From the NCBI GenBank assembly GCA_902363515.1, contig CABJAN010000007.1:88015-152014 (forward strand): 64,000 bases of DNA, given 5' to 3'. The position numbers and the translations under genes are program-made. Positions 9,115 to 17,103 of the stretch are shown here, in pieces (within the stretch, counting starts at the first letter, position 1; each line of letters starts with the position of its first letter). This stretch comes from Bacillota bacterium. Lineage in GTDB: Bacteria; Bacillota; Clostridia; Lachnospirales; Lachnospiraceae. The notes beneath the pieces are model-generated. The model saw nothing but the letters and a program-made list of their open reading frames with translations, made no database searches and was not told the origin of the DNA.

Positions 9115-9522
9115 ATGAGTGACGAAACTTATACAGCAAATTTAGAAAGCTGCAATCCAAGTGATTGTGCATCCTGTACAGCCAACTGCTCCAGCGCCGG
9201 AGGACAAAATCAGGGAACCATTCCAAATGTTCCAAACCCAACCATTAAATTAACACTGGACGATGATTCTGTTTTAGAATGTGCTGTTTTAACCACTTTC
9301 CCGGTGGAAGAATTTGGGGAATACATTGCGTTAGTTCCTTTAAACAAAGATGGGAAAAATACTACAGGCGAAACCTATCTGTTCCGCTATGCAGAAGAAA
9401 ATGATAACCCGGTTATCACCAATATTGAACGGGAAGATGAGTACATGGCAGCAGCAGAAGCCTTCCATGACTTCATCGCAAACCTGAAAAGCGAAACAGA
9501 ACTTTCCGAAGAGGATAAATAG
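9115..9522 (+). CDS. DUF1292 domain protein with an N-terminal cysteine cluster
   Basis: A 135-residue acidic protein. Residues about 45-130 match the DUF1292 pattern (KLTLDDDSVLECAVL, then YIALVP, TYLFRY and an acidic EEDEYMAAAEAF region), a small all-beta family common in Clostridia and of unknown function. Before it, residues 13-24 carry four cysteines (CNPSDCASCTANC), a possible metal site. RBS is AGAGGT before the ATG. It is transcribed alone and faces dut, with a structured repeat between the two genes. Confidence 0.8.
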   Translation: MSDETYTANLESCNPSDCASCTANCSSAGGQNQGTIPNVPNPTIKLTLDDDSVLECAVLTTFPVEEFGEYIALVPLNKDGKNTTGETYLFRYAEENDNPVITNIEREDEYMAAAEAFHDFIANLKSETELSEEDK

Positions 9523-9530
9523 TGAAGCTG

Positions 9531-9697
9531 AAAAGTAAGGGACTGTCGTATGATGACATAACATTTCGGAATATTTATACAGTTCCGGCGAATTTGCCGA
9601 GTACCCTTTGAGACTACAGGTTCAAAGGGAGCGCAGGCTGAGCTGGAAATGTATAAATATTCTCTATATGTCTTTCGTGCAACTGCCCCTTACTTTT
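9531..9697. repeat. Intergenic structured repeat, copy A (full length)
   Basis: A nested inverted repeat. Outer arms AAAAGTAAGGG (9531-9541) and its complement (9687-9697) continue imperfectly as GACTGTCGTATGA against TCGTGCAACTG. Inner arms GAATATTTATAC (9569-9580) and its complement (9651-9662) are perfect. The core at 9581-9650 holds hairpin GGC-GAATTT-GCC, hairpin CCCTTTGA...TCAAAGGG and GCGCAGGCTGAGC. The right outer arm forms the last codons and stop of dut. With T runs on both sides it can serve as a bidirectional terminator for the convergent genes. It resembles a MITE or a structured RNA element; see copy C. Confidence 0.7.
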
Positions 9698-10205
9698 TAG
9701 TTGTACTTCCTAAACCGCCATTTCTCACTGCTGTGGCATCATCATCTTCCGTAATGCCGTATTCCAGGAAAATCCCTTGGGCAAATCCGGTTCCGGCAGC
9801 CACATTTACCGTTTTTCCTTCATTGGAATCATTGGTAATTTTTATAAAAATGTGACCCTCATTGTCTGAATAAAAATAGTCGCTGTCAATAATTCCTACC
9901 GTATTATTTAACTGCAAACGATATTTAAACCCAAGACCGCTTCTCGGATAAATCTTTAAGACCCATCCAAGTTCCATTTCTGCCCGGATACCGGTTGGCA
10001 TTTTCAGTGTTTCCCCTGGTTTCAGTTCAAAATCCACAGGGCTGAAAAAGTCATAGCCAGCGCTTCCTGCAGTAGCTCTTTTGGGCAGCTTAATATTTTC
10101 ATAAATGCTTTTGATGGTTGCTTCCTCTGTGCCTGGAAAAGCATCCTTCCAGCCTTCTAAAAATTGTTCTTCACTTACCTTATGAAATTTTGCAATCCGT
10201 TTCAT
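9690..10205 (-). CDS. dut: dUTP diphosphatase (dUTPase)
   Basis: A 171-residue protein that hydrolyses dUTP to dUMP and PPi, keeping uracil out of DNA and supplying dTMP synthesis. All five trimeric dUTPase motifs are visible: AGYDFFSP (motif 1), PRSGLGFK (2), NTVGIIDSDY (3), FAQGIFLEYG (4) and RNGGLGSTTK (5, the mobile C-terminal arm). An extra N-terminal segment of about 35 residues precedes motif 1, and a short insertion follows motif 3. RBS AGGAGG precedes the ATG at 10205. It lies 8 bases from nrdG, so two nucleotide-metabolism genes are paired. Confidence 0.9.
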   Translation of the reverse strand: MKRIAKFHKVSEEQFLEGWKDAFPGTEEATIKSIYENIKLPKRATAGSAGYDFFSPVDFELKPGETLKMPTGIRAEMELGWVLKIYPRSGLGFKYRLQLNNTVGIIDSDYFYSDNEGHIFIKITNDSNEGKTVNVAAGTGFAQGIFLEYGITEDDDATAVRNGGLGSTTKK

Positions 10206-10213
10206 AATTCCTC

Positions 10214-10702
10214 CTAATCGTGCAGCACCACACTGCCTGCTTCTAATGATTTTTTCACATCAACCACTCTCTGGTTTGTGCTTCCCTTCCATTTCAGGGA
10301 AACATCCCTTTGTTCCAGAATAAATTTTCCATCTACCACAACATCCAAATAGGACAGAATCTCCAAATCCTGTATTTCTTCCCAAAAATACCCGGTATAC
10401 AGCCAGATGGTTTTCTTTGGATATTTTTCTTTTAATTCTTTTGCAAAGGCAGTAACTTCCAGGCGATTGCCCCGATAGAGAGGGTCTCCTCCTGAAAAAG
10501 TAATTCCTGCTACATAAGATTTTCCCATCTGCTCATAAATTTCCTCTTTGGCAGTCTCATCAAATTCCAGACCGCCTTTTGGATCCCAGGTAATGGGATT
10601 CTGGCATCCTTTACACCCATGGCTGCATCCCGCTACCCAAAGTACCACCCGAAGTCCGTCTCCGTTTAACATATCTTCTTTCGTAATATTGTGATACCGC
10701 AT
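10214..10702 (-). CDS. nrdG: Anaerobic ribonucleotide reductase activating protein
   Basis: A 162-residue radical-SAM activase that installs the glycyl radical on NrdD. The CSHGCKGCQNP stretch holds the CX3CX2C iron-sulphur motif typical of NrdG. GGLEFDE and ITFSGGDPLY (the SAM-binding GGE/GGD motif) follow. The start at 10702 (ATG, MRYHNITKED) is preferred over an in-frame GTG three codons earlier because AGAGGT sits 7 bases before it. nrdD is not in the window. Probably co-transcribed with dut. Confidence 0.92.
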   Translation of the reverse strand: MRYHNITKEDMLNGDGLRVVLWVAGCSHGCKGCQNPITWDPKGGLEFDETAKEEIYEQMGKSYVAGITFSGGDPLYRGNRLEVTAFAKELKEKYPKKTIWLYTGYFWEEIQDLEILSYLDVVVDGKFILEQRDVSLKWKGSTNQRVVDVKKSLEAGSVVLHD

Positions 10703-10732
10703 GTATGTCACCTCTTCGTCTCTTAAACAAAA

Positions 10733-10824
10733 AGAGTTAATGCATTAAATACAGATCAGGAATATTGATACAGTTCCGGCGAATGTACCAATATTCTGAA
10801 ATGCTGCTTAATGCAATAACCCCT
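10733..10824. repeat. Intergenic structured repeat, copy B (shortened)
   Basis: Between nrdG and pnp. Inner arms GAATATTGATAC (10760-10771) and GTACCAATATTC (10785-10796) enclose CAGTTCCGGCGAAT, which matches copy A over about 27 of 30 positions. The second hairpin and the CTGAGC segment of copy A are missing. A separate outer stem pairs GTTAATGCATTAA (10736-10748) with TTAATGCAATAAC (10808-10820). It looks like an internal deletion derivative of the copy A family. Confidence 0.55.
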
Positions 10825-10843
10825 CTCTTCCTAATTTATCTTT

Positions 10844-12937
10844 TTATGCTTCTTCCTGAACGTCTTTCATGCTGAAGCTGATGCGTCCCATTTTATCTTT
10901 TCCAAGGCATACTACTTTTACTACATCTCCAAGGGAAAGAACATCTTCTACTTTGTTGATTCTTTCTTTGGCAATTTTAGAAATGTGAACCATTCCTTCT
11001 TTTCCAGGAGCAAATTCCAGGAATGCGCCAAATTCTTTGATGCTGATTACTTTTCCTGTGAAAATCTGTCCTTCTTCAAAATCTGTGGTAATAGTTTTAA
11101 TATATTCAATGGCTTTGTCCATCATCTGCTGGTCAGTACCACATACAGAAACTGCACCGCTGTCATCAATATCAATCTTTACACCTGTTTCGTCAATAAT
11201 GGCATTGATGGTTTTACCTCTCTGTCCTACTACATCGCCGATTTTTTCAGGGTCAATCTGAATCTGAACAATCTTTGGAGCATATTTGCTCACAGTTTTG
11301 CGCGGTTCGGCAATACATTTTTCCATTACTTCTGTCAGGATGTATTCTCTTGCTTCTTTGGTTCTGGCAATAGCTTCTTCAATAATCTGTCTTGTCAAAC
11401 CGTGAATTTTAATATCCATCTGGATTGCTGTAATACCGTCATGAGTACCAGCCACCTTAAAGTCCATGTCTCCGAAGAAGTCTTCCAGACCCTGGATATC
11501 AGTGAGTACCAGATAATCATCATCTGTTTCCCCTGTTACCAGACCACAGGAAATACCAGCTACCGGTTTCTTAATTGGCACGCCTGCTGCCATAAGAGAC
11601 ATGGTAGATGCGCAGATACTAGCCTGAGAAGTAGAACCATTGGATTCAAAAGTCTCAGATACAGTACGGATAGCATATGGGAACTCTTCTACTCCAGGAA
11701 TCACTGGAACCAAAGCTCTCTCAGCCAACGCTCCATGACCGATTTCACGGCGTCCCGGTCCTCTGGATGGTTTTGTCTCACCTACAGAGTAGGATGGGAA
11801 ATTATAGTGGTGCATATAGCGTTTGCTTACTTCAAACTCATCCAGTCCATCCAGTCTCTGTGCTTCTGATAATGGAGCCAGAGTAGTAATAGTACAAATC
11901 TGAGTCTGTCCTCTTGTAAACATGGCAGAACCATGAACTCTTGGTACAATATCTGTTTCTGCTGCCAGAGGACGAATCTGTGTGATTGCTCTTCCGTCCG
12001 GACGTTTGTGATCTTTTAAAATCATCTTACGAACCGTCTTTTTCTGATACTGGTATACAGCTTCACCAAGAACTGCCAGCCATTCTTCATTTTCGGCAAA
12101 TGCTTCTTCTAATTTTTCTGTAATCTGACGGATGTTTTCCTCACGAACCTGTTTTTCATCTGTGAAAACAGCTTCTTCCATTTCTTCCGGTGTTACAATC
12201 TCTTTGATTGCTGCAAATAATTCTTCCGGAACAGCACAGCTTTCATAAGCATGTTTTTCTTTTCCGCATTCTGCAACAATGGTATCAATAAAAACAATGA
12301 TTTCCTGATTTACTTCATGAGCCTTGAAGATTGCTTCAATCATCTTATCTTCCGGAATCTCATTAGCGCCAGCTTCAATCATAATGACTTTTTCTCTGGT
12401 AGATGCAACAGTAAGCTGTAAATCAGAGATTTCCTTCTGTGCCAGGGATGGGTTCACTACAAATTCTCCGTTTACCATACCAATCTGGGTTGCAGCACAT
12501 GGACCGTCAAAAGGAATATCAGAGATGCAGGTAGCAATAGAAGAACCAATCATAGCTACTACTTCCGGGTTACATTCCGGGTCAACTGCCATAACCATAT
12601 TGTTTAAAGTTACGTCATTTCTGTAATCCTTTGGGAATAACGGACGCATAGGACGATCAATGACACGGGATGTTAGGATTGCATGTTCACTTGCTTTTCC
12701 TTCTCTTTTATTAAATCCTCCCGGAATTTTTCCTACAGCATACATTTTTTCTTCGTATTCCACACTTAATGGGAAGAAATCAATTCCTTCTCTTGGTTTA
12801 TCGGATGCAGTTGCAGTACACAAAAGGGTAGTGTCTCCATAATGCATAAACGCTGCGCCATTGGCCTGTTTTGCCACACGTCCGATATCTACGGTCAGGG
12901 TTCTGCCTGCCAGATTCATTGAAAAACTCTTGTACAT
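10844..12937 (-). CDS. pnp: Polyribonucleotide nucleotidyltransferase (PNPase)
   Basis: A 697-residue phosphorolytic 3'-5' exoribonuclease. Two RNase PH domains are separated by an alpha-helical linker, with RGPGRREIGHG and GIAVG-like phosphate-site segments in the second. They are followed by a KH domain (IGDVVGQRGKTINAI) and an S1 domain (GKVISIKEFGAFLEF). The start is set at 12937 (MYKSFSM): an in-frame ATG six codons earlier is part of ATGAAAAGGAG, which supplies the ribosome-binding site for this start. It lies downstream of rpsO, the classical rpsO-pnp order, with a terminator between them. Confidence 0.96.
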   Translation of the reverse strand: MYKSFSMNLAGRTLTVDIGRVAKQANGAAFMHYGDTTLLCTATASDKPREGIDFFPLSVEYEEKMYAVGKIPGGFNKREGKASEHAILTSRVIDRPMRPLFPKDYRNDVTLNNMVMAVDPECNPEVVAMIGSSIATCISDIPFDGPCAATQIGMVNGEFVVNPSLAQKEISDLQLTVASTREKVIMIEAGANEIPEDKMIEAIFKAHEVNQEIIVFIDTIVAECGKEKHAYESCAVPEELFAAIKEIVTPEEMEEAVFTDEKQVREENIRQITEKLEEAFAENEEWLAVLGEAVYQYQKKTVRKMILKDHKRPDGRAITQIRPLAAETDIVPRVHGSAMFTRGQTQICTITTLAPLSEAQRLDGLDEFEVSKRYMHHYNFPSYSVGETKPSRGPGRREIGHGALAERALVPVIPGVEEFPYAIRTVSETFESNGSTSQASICASTMSLMAAGVPIKKPVAGISCGLVTGETDDDYLVLTDIQGLEDFFGDMDFKVAGTHDGITAIQMDIKIHGLTRQIIEEAIARTKEAREYILTEVMEKCIAEPRKTVSKYAPKIVQIQIDPEKIGDVVGQRGKTINAIIDETGVKIDIDDSGAVSVCGTDQQMMDKAIEYIKTITTDFEEGQIFTGKVISIKEFGAFLEFAPGKEGMVHISKIAKERINKVEDVLSLGDVVKVVCLGKDKMGRISFSMKDVQEEA

Positions 12938-13006
12938 ATTTTTTCTCCTTTTCATTCTTATGGCATGCTTCTAAAAAGCAATGTTTTTTCTTTCTGTCCG
13001 AAACAA

Positions 13007-13041
13007 CTGAAAAAAGCACTTTGGACAAATACGCTTTTCAG
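13007..13041 (-). promoter_or_regulatory. Hairpin in the pnp leader region
   Basis: CTGAAAA...TTTTCAG with further pairing (AGC/GC) inside, about 70 bases before the pnp start. PNPase leaders are autoregulated in enterobacteria through a 5' hairpin, but no such mechanism is shown here; the role is a guess. Confidence 0.3.
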
Positions 13042-13091
13042 TGGTCTCGGTACCAGAATTCTTCTGCCCTTTTGAAAATGCCTTCTTCGTG

Positions 13092-13119
13092 AAAAACAGG
13101 GCGGAAATTTTCCCGCCCC
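13092..13119 (-). terminator. Terminator after rpsO
   Basis: Read on the minus strand, a GC-rich hairpin (GGGCGGGAAAATTTCCGCCC) is followed by TGTTTTTC, 16 bases after the rpsO stop. Confidence 0.8.
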
Positions 13120-13134
13120 GTCTCCTGGTTCTGA

Positions 13135-13401
13135 TTATTTTCTAAGACCTAAACGCTCAATTAAAGCACGGTATCTTTCAATATCAGTTTTCTTCAGATA
13201 TGCAAGTAATCCACGTCTCTGACCTACCATTTTCAGAAGACCTCTTCTGGAATGATGATCTTTGTGGTTGTTCTTTAAGTGCTCTGTGAGCTCCTGGATT
13301 CTGGCTGTTAAAACAGCAACCTGTACTTCCGGTGAACCTGTGTCACCTGGTGTTCTTGCATATTCTGCCATAATAGCCTGTTTCTTTTCTTTAGAAATCA
13401 T
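13135..13401 (-). CDS. rpsO: 30S ribosomal protein S15
   Basis: An 88-residue primary 16S rRNA-binding protein of the small-subunit platform. The family signature is complete: [41 protein letters not shown] and YLKKTD. The start is placed at 13401 (MISKEKK). The upstream in-frame ATG at 13416 overlaps the GGAGGAAAC ribosome-binding site and would add five unconserved residues. Monocistronic, with its own promoter, a leader of about 100 bases and a terminator. Confidence 0.97.
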   Translation of the reverse strand: MISKEKKQAIMAEYARTPGDTGSPEVQVAVLTARIQELTEHLKNNHKDHHSRRGLLKMVGQRRGLLAYLKKTDIERYRALIERLGLRK

Positions 13402-13509
13402 GTTTGTTTCCTCCATTAATTTTTTATCATCTCTCTGTTGGAAATCGCCAGTGATTAAGAAATGGTTGGAGATTCCTGTTTCTGAACCATGGCTGTTCTC
13501 AACGTTCTG

Positions 13510-13538
13510 AGTATACCACAGGAACCGTAGGTTGTAAA
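13510..13538 (-). promoter_or_regulatory. rpsO promoter and start of a structured leader
   Basis: On the minus strand TTTACA (13533-13538), 17 bases, TATACT (13510-13515). The following 5' leader of about 100 bases contains a hairpin ATGGTT...AACCAT. S15 autoregulates through its leader in many Firmicutes and other bacteria, so an S15-binding leader is plausible but not proven by this sequence alone. Confidence 0.6.
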
Positions 13539-13560
13539 GACTCTTTCTGATTTTCCTTCT

Positions 13561-14313
13561 TTATATAAGCCGAACGCCCCAGACAGCATTCTGCCAGTTT
13601 ACCGGAGATATTTTAATACCCGTAGCAGCGCTGCTGGCATGTACAACTTGTCCGTTTCCAAGATATAAGACCACATGGTAAATAGCTCCTCCATCTGCGT
13701 AAAAAATCAAATCCCCTGTCTGAAGCTGTTCCAGGGACACTCTGGTTCCTGCCTGTGCCTGATCTGCTGCAACTCTTGGCAGAGAAATCCCAAAATTTCT
13801 GTATACACTCTGGACAAAGCCGGAGCAGTCTGCGCCGCTTGTCAGACTGGTTCCGCCCCAAACATAGGGATTGCCCACAAATTGCAGTGCAAAGTCGGCA
13901 ATCTCCTGTCCTTTTCCGGCTGTATTCATTTCTACGTTTTCTACTTTGTATGCATAGACAGGTTCTTCTCTGCCTGTACGTCTTAAATAAGTTTCCTGAT
14001 TCATACCTGTTTCCAGATATGATTTGTACACATACCCTTCTATTTCTTCTGACTCAATATAACACCACGCGCCCTCTTCCTTTTTGACCTCACAATATCC
14101 GTCTTTGGGAAGCCGGGCAATTACTGGGTATTCCATTCCCGCGCCTTCCCGGATATTTAAGCAAGTGGAAACTTCTGCATATGCCACCTGATTTTCTTCC
14201 GGCATTTCCTCCGGCGCACCGTAAACAGTTCCGGTAAAAGCCAAAATACCTGCCAGAATCCCTCCCATACCAAAAATCCGTTTATGCTGTAACCGCTGTT
14301 TTAATTTCTGCAT
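13561..14313 (-). CDS. Secreted NlpC/P60 cell-wall endopeptidase with SH3 domain
   Basis: A 250-residue protein that cleaves peptidoglycan stem peptides. A signal peptide (basic start, hydrophobic GMGGILAGILAFTG, cleavage near VYG-APE at about 32) is followed by a bacterial SH3 domain (about 47-105, CLNIREGAGMEYPVI). A linker leads to the NlpC/P60 domain (about 135-250). The catalytic Cys is in GADCSGFVQ (about 163); His 213 in IYHVVLYLG and a second polar His at about 225 complete the site. RBS AAGGAG precedes the ATG. It follows the phosphate symporter gene and its terminator. Confidence 0.9.
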   Translation of the reverse strand: MQKLKQRLQHKRIFGMGGILAGILAFTGTVYGAPEEMPEENQVAYAEVSTCLNIREGAGMEYPVIARLPKDGYCEVKKEEGAWCYIESEEIEGYVYKSYLETGMNQETYLRRTGREEPVYAYKVENVEMNTAGKGQEIADFALQFVGNPYVWGGTSLTSGADCSGFVQSVYRNFGISLPRVAADQAQAGTRVSLEQLQTGDLIFYADGGAIYHVVLYLGNGQVVHASSAATGIKISPVNWQNAVWGVRLI

Positions 14314-14342
14314 CCTATACTCCTTTACAAAAGTTTTCTGTT

Positions 14343-14408
14343 AAAAAACGTAAAGAGGCTGCTGCAATGTCTGCCGGATTTTCCGGCGCGCTTTTTGCAG
14401 CAACCTCA
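14343..14408 (-). terminator. Terminator after the Na/phosphate symporter gene
   Basis: A long hairpin with arms GAGGCTGCTGCAA and TTGCAGCAACCTC, and an inner CTGCCGGA/TCCGGCGCG hairpin. On the minus strand it is followed by GTTTTTTAAC. Confidence 0.8.
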
Positions 14409-14435
14409 TCTTTTGTATTTGTTGTATGGTTTTTG

Positions 14436-16103
14436 TTATTTTGTATTTCCTGTGGTATGGAAACCGGAAAGCTCTTCCGGCTCTTCATCCAGAATGGAAA
14501 AAGCAATGTTGGTGGCATGATCTGCCACTCTTTCCAATCCTGAAATCAAATCAGAAAAAATCATACCAGCCTCAGGGGTACACTGATTCCTGGTCAGACG
14601 CTGTACATGGGATTCCTGCATATCCCGCTCCATCTGGTCAATGCGGTCCTCCAGCTCCAGAATTTCCTGCAAGTGCTTCCGGTCATTTTGGGAAAACATA
14701 TCCATGGAATACTGCATAATCCGGATAACACTGTCCAGCATCCTGGAAAGCTCACTTTGAGCCTCCTGGCTAAACTGAATGTTTTTTTCTTTTCTTGTCA
14801 CAGCAGAATCTGCCACATTTTCCGCATGATCCCCGATTCTTTCAATATCATTGACTACGTGGAACAATCCGCCGATATTCTTAATATCATCAATAGGCAG
14901 ACTGCTCTGGTTAATGCTTACCAGATAGTTTGTAATGGCATGATTCATGTAATTTATATTTTTTTCTGTTTCATAGACCTTTTGAATCTCCTGCTCATCC
15001 AGAGTAATCAGGGCATTCATGGCTCTTGTAAGATTGGTAGCCGCCAGATTTGCCATGCGGTCCAGCTCTTTTGTCACTTCCACAACTGCTGTACTTGGTG
15101 AGAATACGCTGGAAGGGCCTATGTACTCCAACTGAAAGCCTTCTTTCTTCTTCTCTGTTCCCCTATCCGGAATAAACAGATAAGTAAGCTTTACAAGCCA
15201 CTGTGCAAATGGGAACAAAATGATCAACTGGAAGACTTTAAAGAAGGTATGGGCATTTGCCACACATCTTCCTACGTTATTGCCGGAAATCTGACGGATT
15301 CCCGCTTCAATCCAATTTTCACCAACCAACAGAATCACAGCAATCACGATAGTTCCTATTACATTAAACAAGAAGTGAATCATTGCTGCGCGTTTTGCGT
15401 CTTTGTTGCCGCTGACACTTGCCAGAAGCGCTGTGGTACAGGAACCGATATTACATCCCAGAATAATGTAAAAACAAATCCACAGAGGAAGCAATCCTTG
15501 CTGTGCCATTAAAAGTACGATGCTGACCGTTACAGAAGAGCTCTGGATAATTGCAGTAACCACAAAACCAATCAAAATTCCTAAAAGGGGATTATTCAGT
15601 CCGGCAAGGAGATCCACTACAAAGGGGGACTCTTTCATCCCTTCCATGCTTCCTGACATTAGAGACAGACCCATGAAAAGCACACCAAAGCCCACAATGA
15701 CTTCCCCAACCTGTTTGATTTTCTGATTCTTGCAGAACATGGTAACCACAACACCGCAAATGAGGAACACCGGCGCTGCCTGTGACAGATTAAAGGCCAC
15801 AAGCTGGGACGTAATGGTAGTACCTACATTGGCTCCCATAATAATTCCAGCCGCCTGAACCAGGTTCATAAGGCCTGCGTTTACAAAGCTGACTACCATA
15901 ACCGTAGTGGCGCTGGAAGACTGTACAATAGCACAAAACAACATTCCAAACAGCATTCCGATAAATCGGTTCTTGGTAAAGAAAGCCAGGAACCCCCTCA
16001 TCTTTGCTCCTGCTGCTTTCTCTATGCTGTCACTCATGACCGTCATACCATATAAAAACAGTCCAAGCCCTCCAACCAGCGACAATATGTTTTCTATACT
16101 CAT
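14436..16103 (-). CDS. Na/phosphate cotransporter family protein with C-terminal PhoU-like domain
   Basis: A 555-residue protein. Residues about 1-310 contain two Na/Pi-cotransporter repeats (PF02690). The paired QSSSATT and QSSSVTV motifs form the substrate and sodium site, and GANVGTT and GCNIGSC are the matching glycine loops. Residues about 345-540 form an all-helical PhoU-like domain (NDIERIGDHAENVADS, then ERVADHATNIAFS), which probably senses phosphate status. It imports phosphate, or possibly exports it. RBS AAGGAG precedes the ATG at 16103. It stands alone between ribF and the NlpC gene. Confidence 0.9.
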   Translation of the reverse strand: MSIENILSLVGGLGLFLYGMTVMSDSIEKAAGAKMRGFLAFFTKNRFIGMLFGMLFCAIVQSSSATTVMVVSFVNAGLMNLVQAAGIIMGANVGTTITSQLVAFNLSQAAPVFLICGVVVTMFCKNQKIKQVGEVIVGFGVLFMGLSLMSGSMEGMKESPFVVDLLAGLNNPLLGILIGFVVTAIIQSSSVTVSIVLLMAQQGLLPLWICFYIILGCNIGSCTTALLASVSGNKDAKRAAMIHFLFNVIGTIVIAVILLVGENWIEAGIRQISGNNVGRCVANAHTFFKVFQLIILFPFAQWLVKLTYLFIPDRGTEKKKEGFQLEYIGPSSVFSPSTAVVEVTKELDRMANLAATNLTRAMNALITLDEQEIQKVYETEKNINYMNHAITNYLVSINQSSLPIDDIKNIGGLFHVVNDIERIGDHAENVADSAVTRKEKNIQFSQEAQSELSRMLDSVIRIMQYSMDMFSQNDRKHLQEILELEDRIDQMERDMQESHVQRLTRNQCTPEAGMIFSDLISGLERVADHATNIAFSILDEEPEELSGFHTTGNTK

Positions 16104-16185
16104 GTTTTTCTCCTTCGTAATAAGACGGACAGGCTGCCACCCGTCCTTACTTTAAGCATAACGAATGTTTCCCTGCTTGTCCATA

Positions 16186-17103
16186 TTATTTTTCAAAAAA
16201 ACTTCGACCTGTTTCTACATCCCTGTCCAACTGTTTCTTTAATTCTTCCAAAGATGCAAATTTTTTCTCTGGTCTTAAATATTTGTAAAAACGCACCTCA
16301 GCCTCTTGTCCGTATAAGTCCTCATTGCAGGCAAAGAGATAGGTCTCAACCCCCAAAAAGTTTTCTTTCACAGTTGGTTTATATCCTACATTGGTGATTC
16401 CCTGATAAACACGGTTTCCAATCAAAGACTGGGTAATATAAACCCCATTTGGGGGAAGTTTTTTCACCTTTGGAGGAATGAGATTTGCAGTAGGAATCCC
16501 AATAGTTCTTCCAAGCTGCCGCCCGTGGACAATCTCTCCCCTGGTAAAGTAAGGATATCCAAGCAAGTCATTTACCTTTTCCATATTGCCTTTTTCCAGT
16601 TCTTCTCTTATATAGGTACTGCTGATATCTAGATTTCCATCTTTTTCCTTCTCCAGAACCTGTACCTGAAAGCCATAAATTTCCCCAAGTTCAGCCAGCA
16701 TCCTGGGATTTCCCCTGCGTTCATAGCCAAACCGGAAATCCGGGCCAACTGCCACAAACCCGGTCTGAAGCCTGTCAACTAAATATTCCTTCACAAACTG
16801 CTCTGGCTCCATATGCATCAGTTCATCTGTAAAAGGACATTCTGCCAGAATATCCACGCCAAATGCTTCTGCCAGTTCTCTTCGTTCTTCATAGGTCAGA
16901 AGAAACTTAGGCGGCATATGCAGCATATGACTTCTTGGGGGAACATCAAAAGTAAACACCACGGTTCTCCACTGTTTCTGTTTATGCGCTTGTATACATT
17001 CGATTAATTTCTGATGGCCTCTGTGAAGTCCGTCAAATTTCCCCAGGGTTACTGCACTTTTCCAAGGAGCTTTTACATGAGGAATCTGTGTTGTATAAAT
17101 CAT
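16186..17103 (-). CDS. ribF: Bifunctional riboflavin kinase/FAD synthetase
   Basis: A 305-residue enzyme that makes FMN from riboflavin and then FAD. The N-terminal adenylyltransferase domain (about 1-180) shows GKFDGLHRGHQKLI (nucleotidyltransferase HxGH-like motif) and the ISSTYIREELEKGN loop. The C-terminal flavokinase domain (about 185-305) shows GRTIGIPTANL and NVGYKPT. The start overlaps the truB stop as ATGA, so translation is coupled. It is the last gene of the rimP-to-ribF operon. Confidence 0.95.
   Translation of the reverse strand: MIYTTQIPHVKAPWKSAVTLGKFDGLHRGHQKLIECIQAHKQKQWRTVVFTFDVPPRSHMLHMPPKFLLTYEERRELAEAFGVDILAECPFTDELMHMEPEQFVKEYLVDRLQTGFVAVGPDFRFGYERRGNPRMLAELGEIYGFQVQVLEKEKDGNLDISSTYIREELEKGNMEKVNDLLGYPYFTRGEIVHGRQLGRTIGIPTANLIPPKVKKLPPNGVYITQSLIGNRVYQGITNVGYKPTVKENFLGVETYLFACNEDLYGQEAEVRFYKYLRPEKKFASLEELKKQLDRDVETGRSFFEK

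Noticed and set aside
10985..11869. Long open frame of 294 codons opposite pnp
   Set aside because: It lies entirely antisense to conserved PNPase coding sequence, has Cys/Phe/Ser-rich nonsense composition and no ribosome-binding site.
16120..16152. Hairpin AAGACGG...CCGTCCTT after ribF as a terminator
   Set aside because: The stem is short and imperfect and is followed by ATTACG rather than a T run on the minus strand; not strong enough to list.
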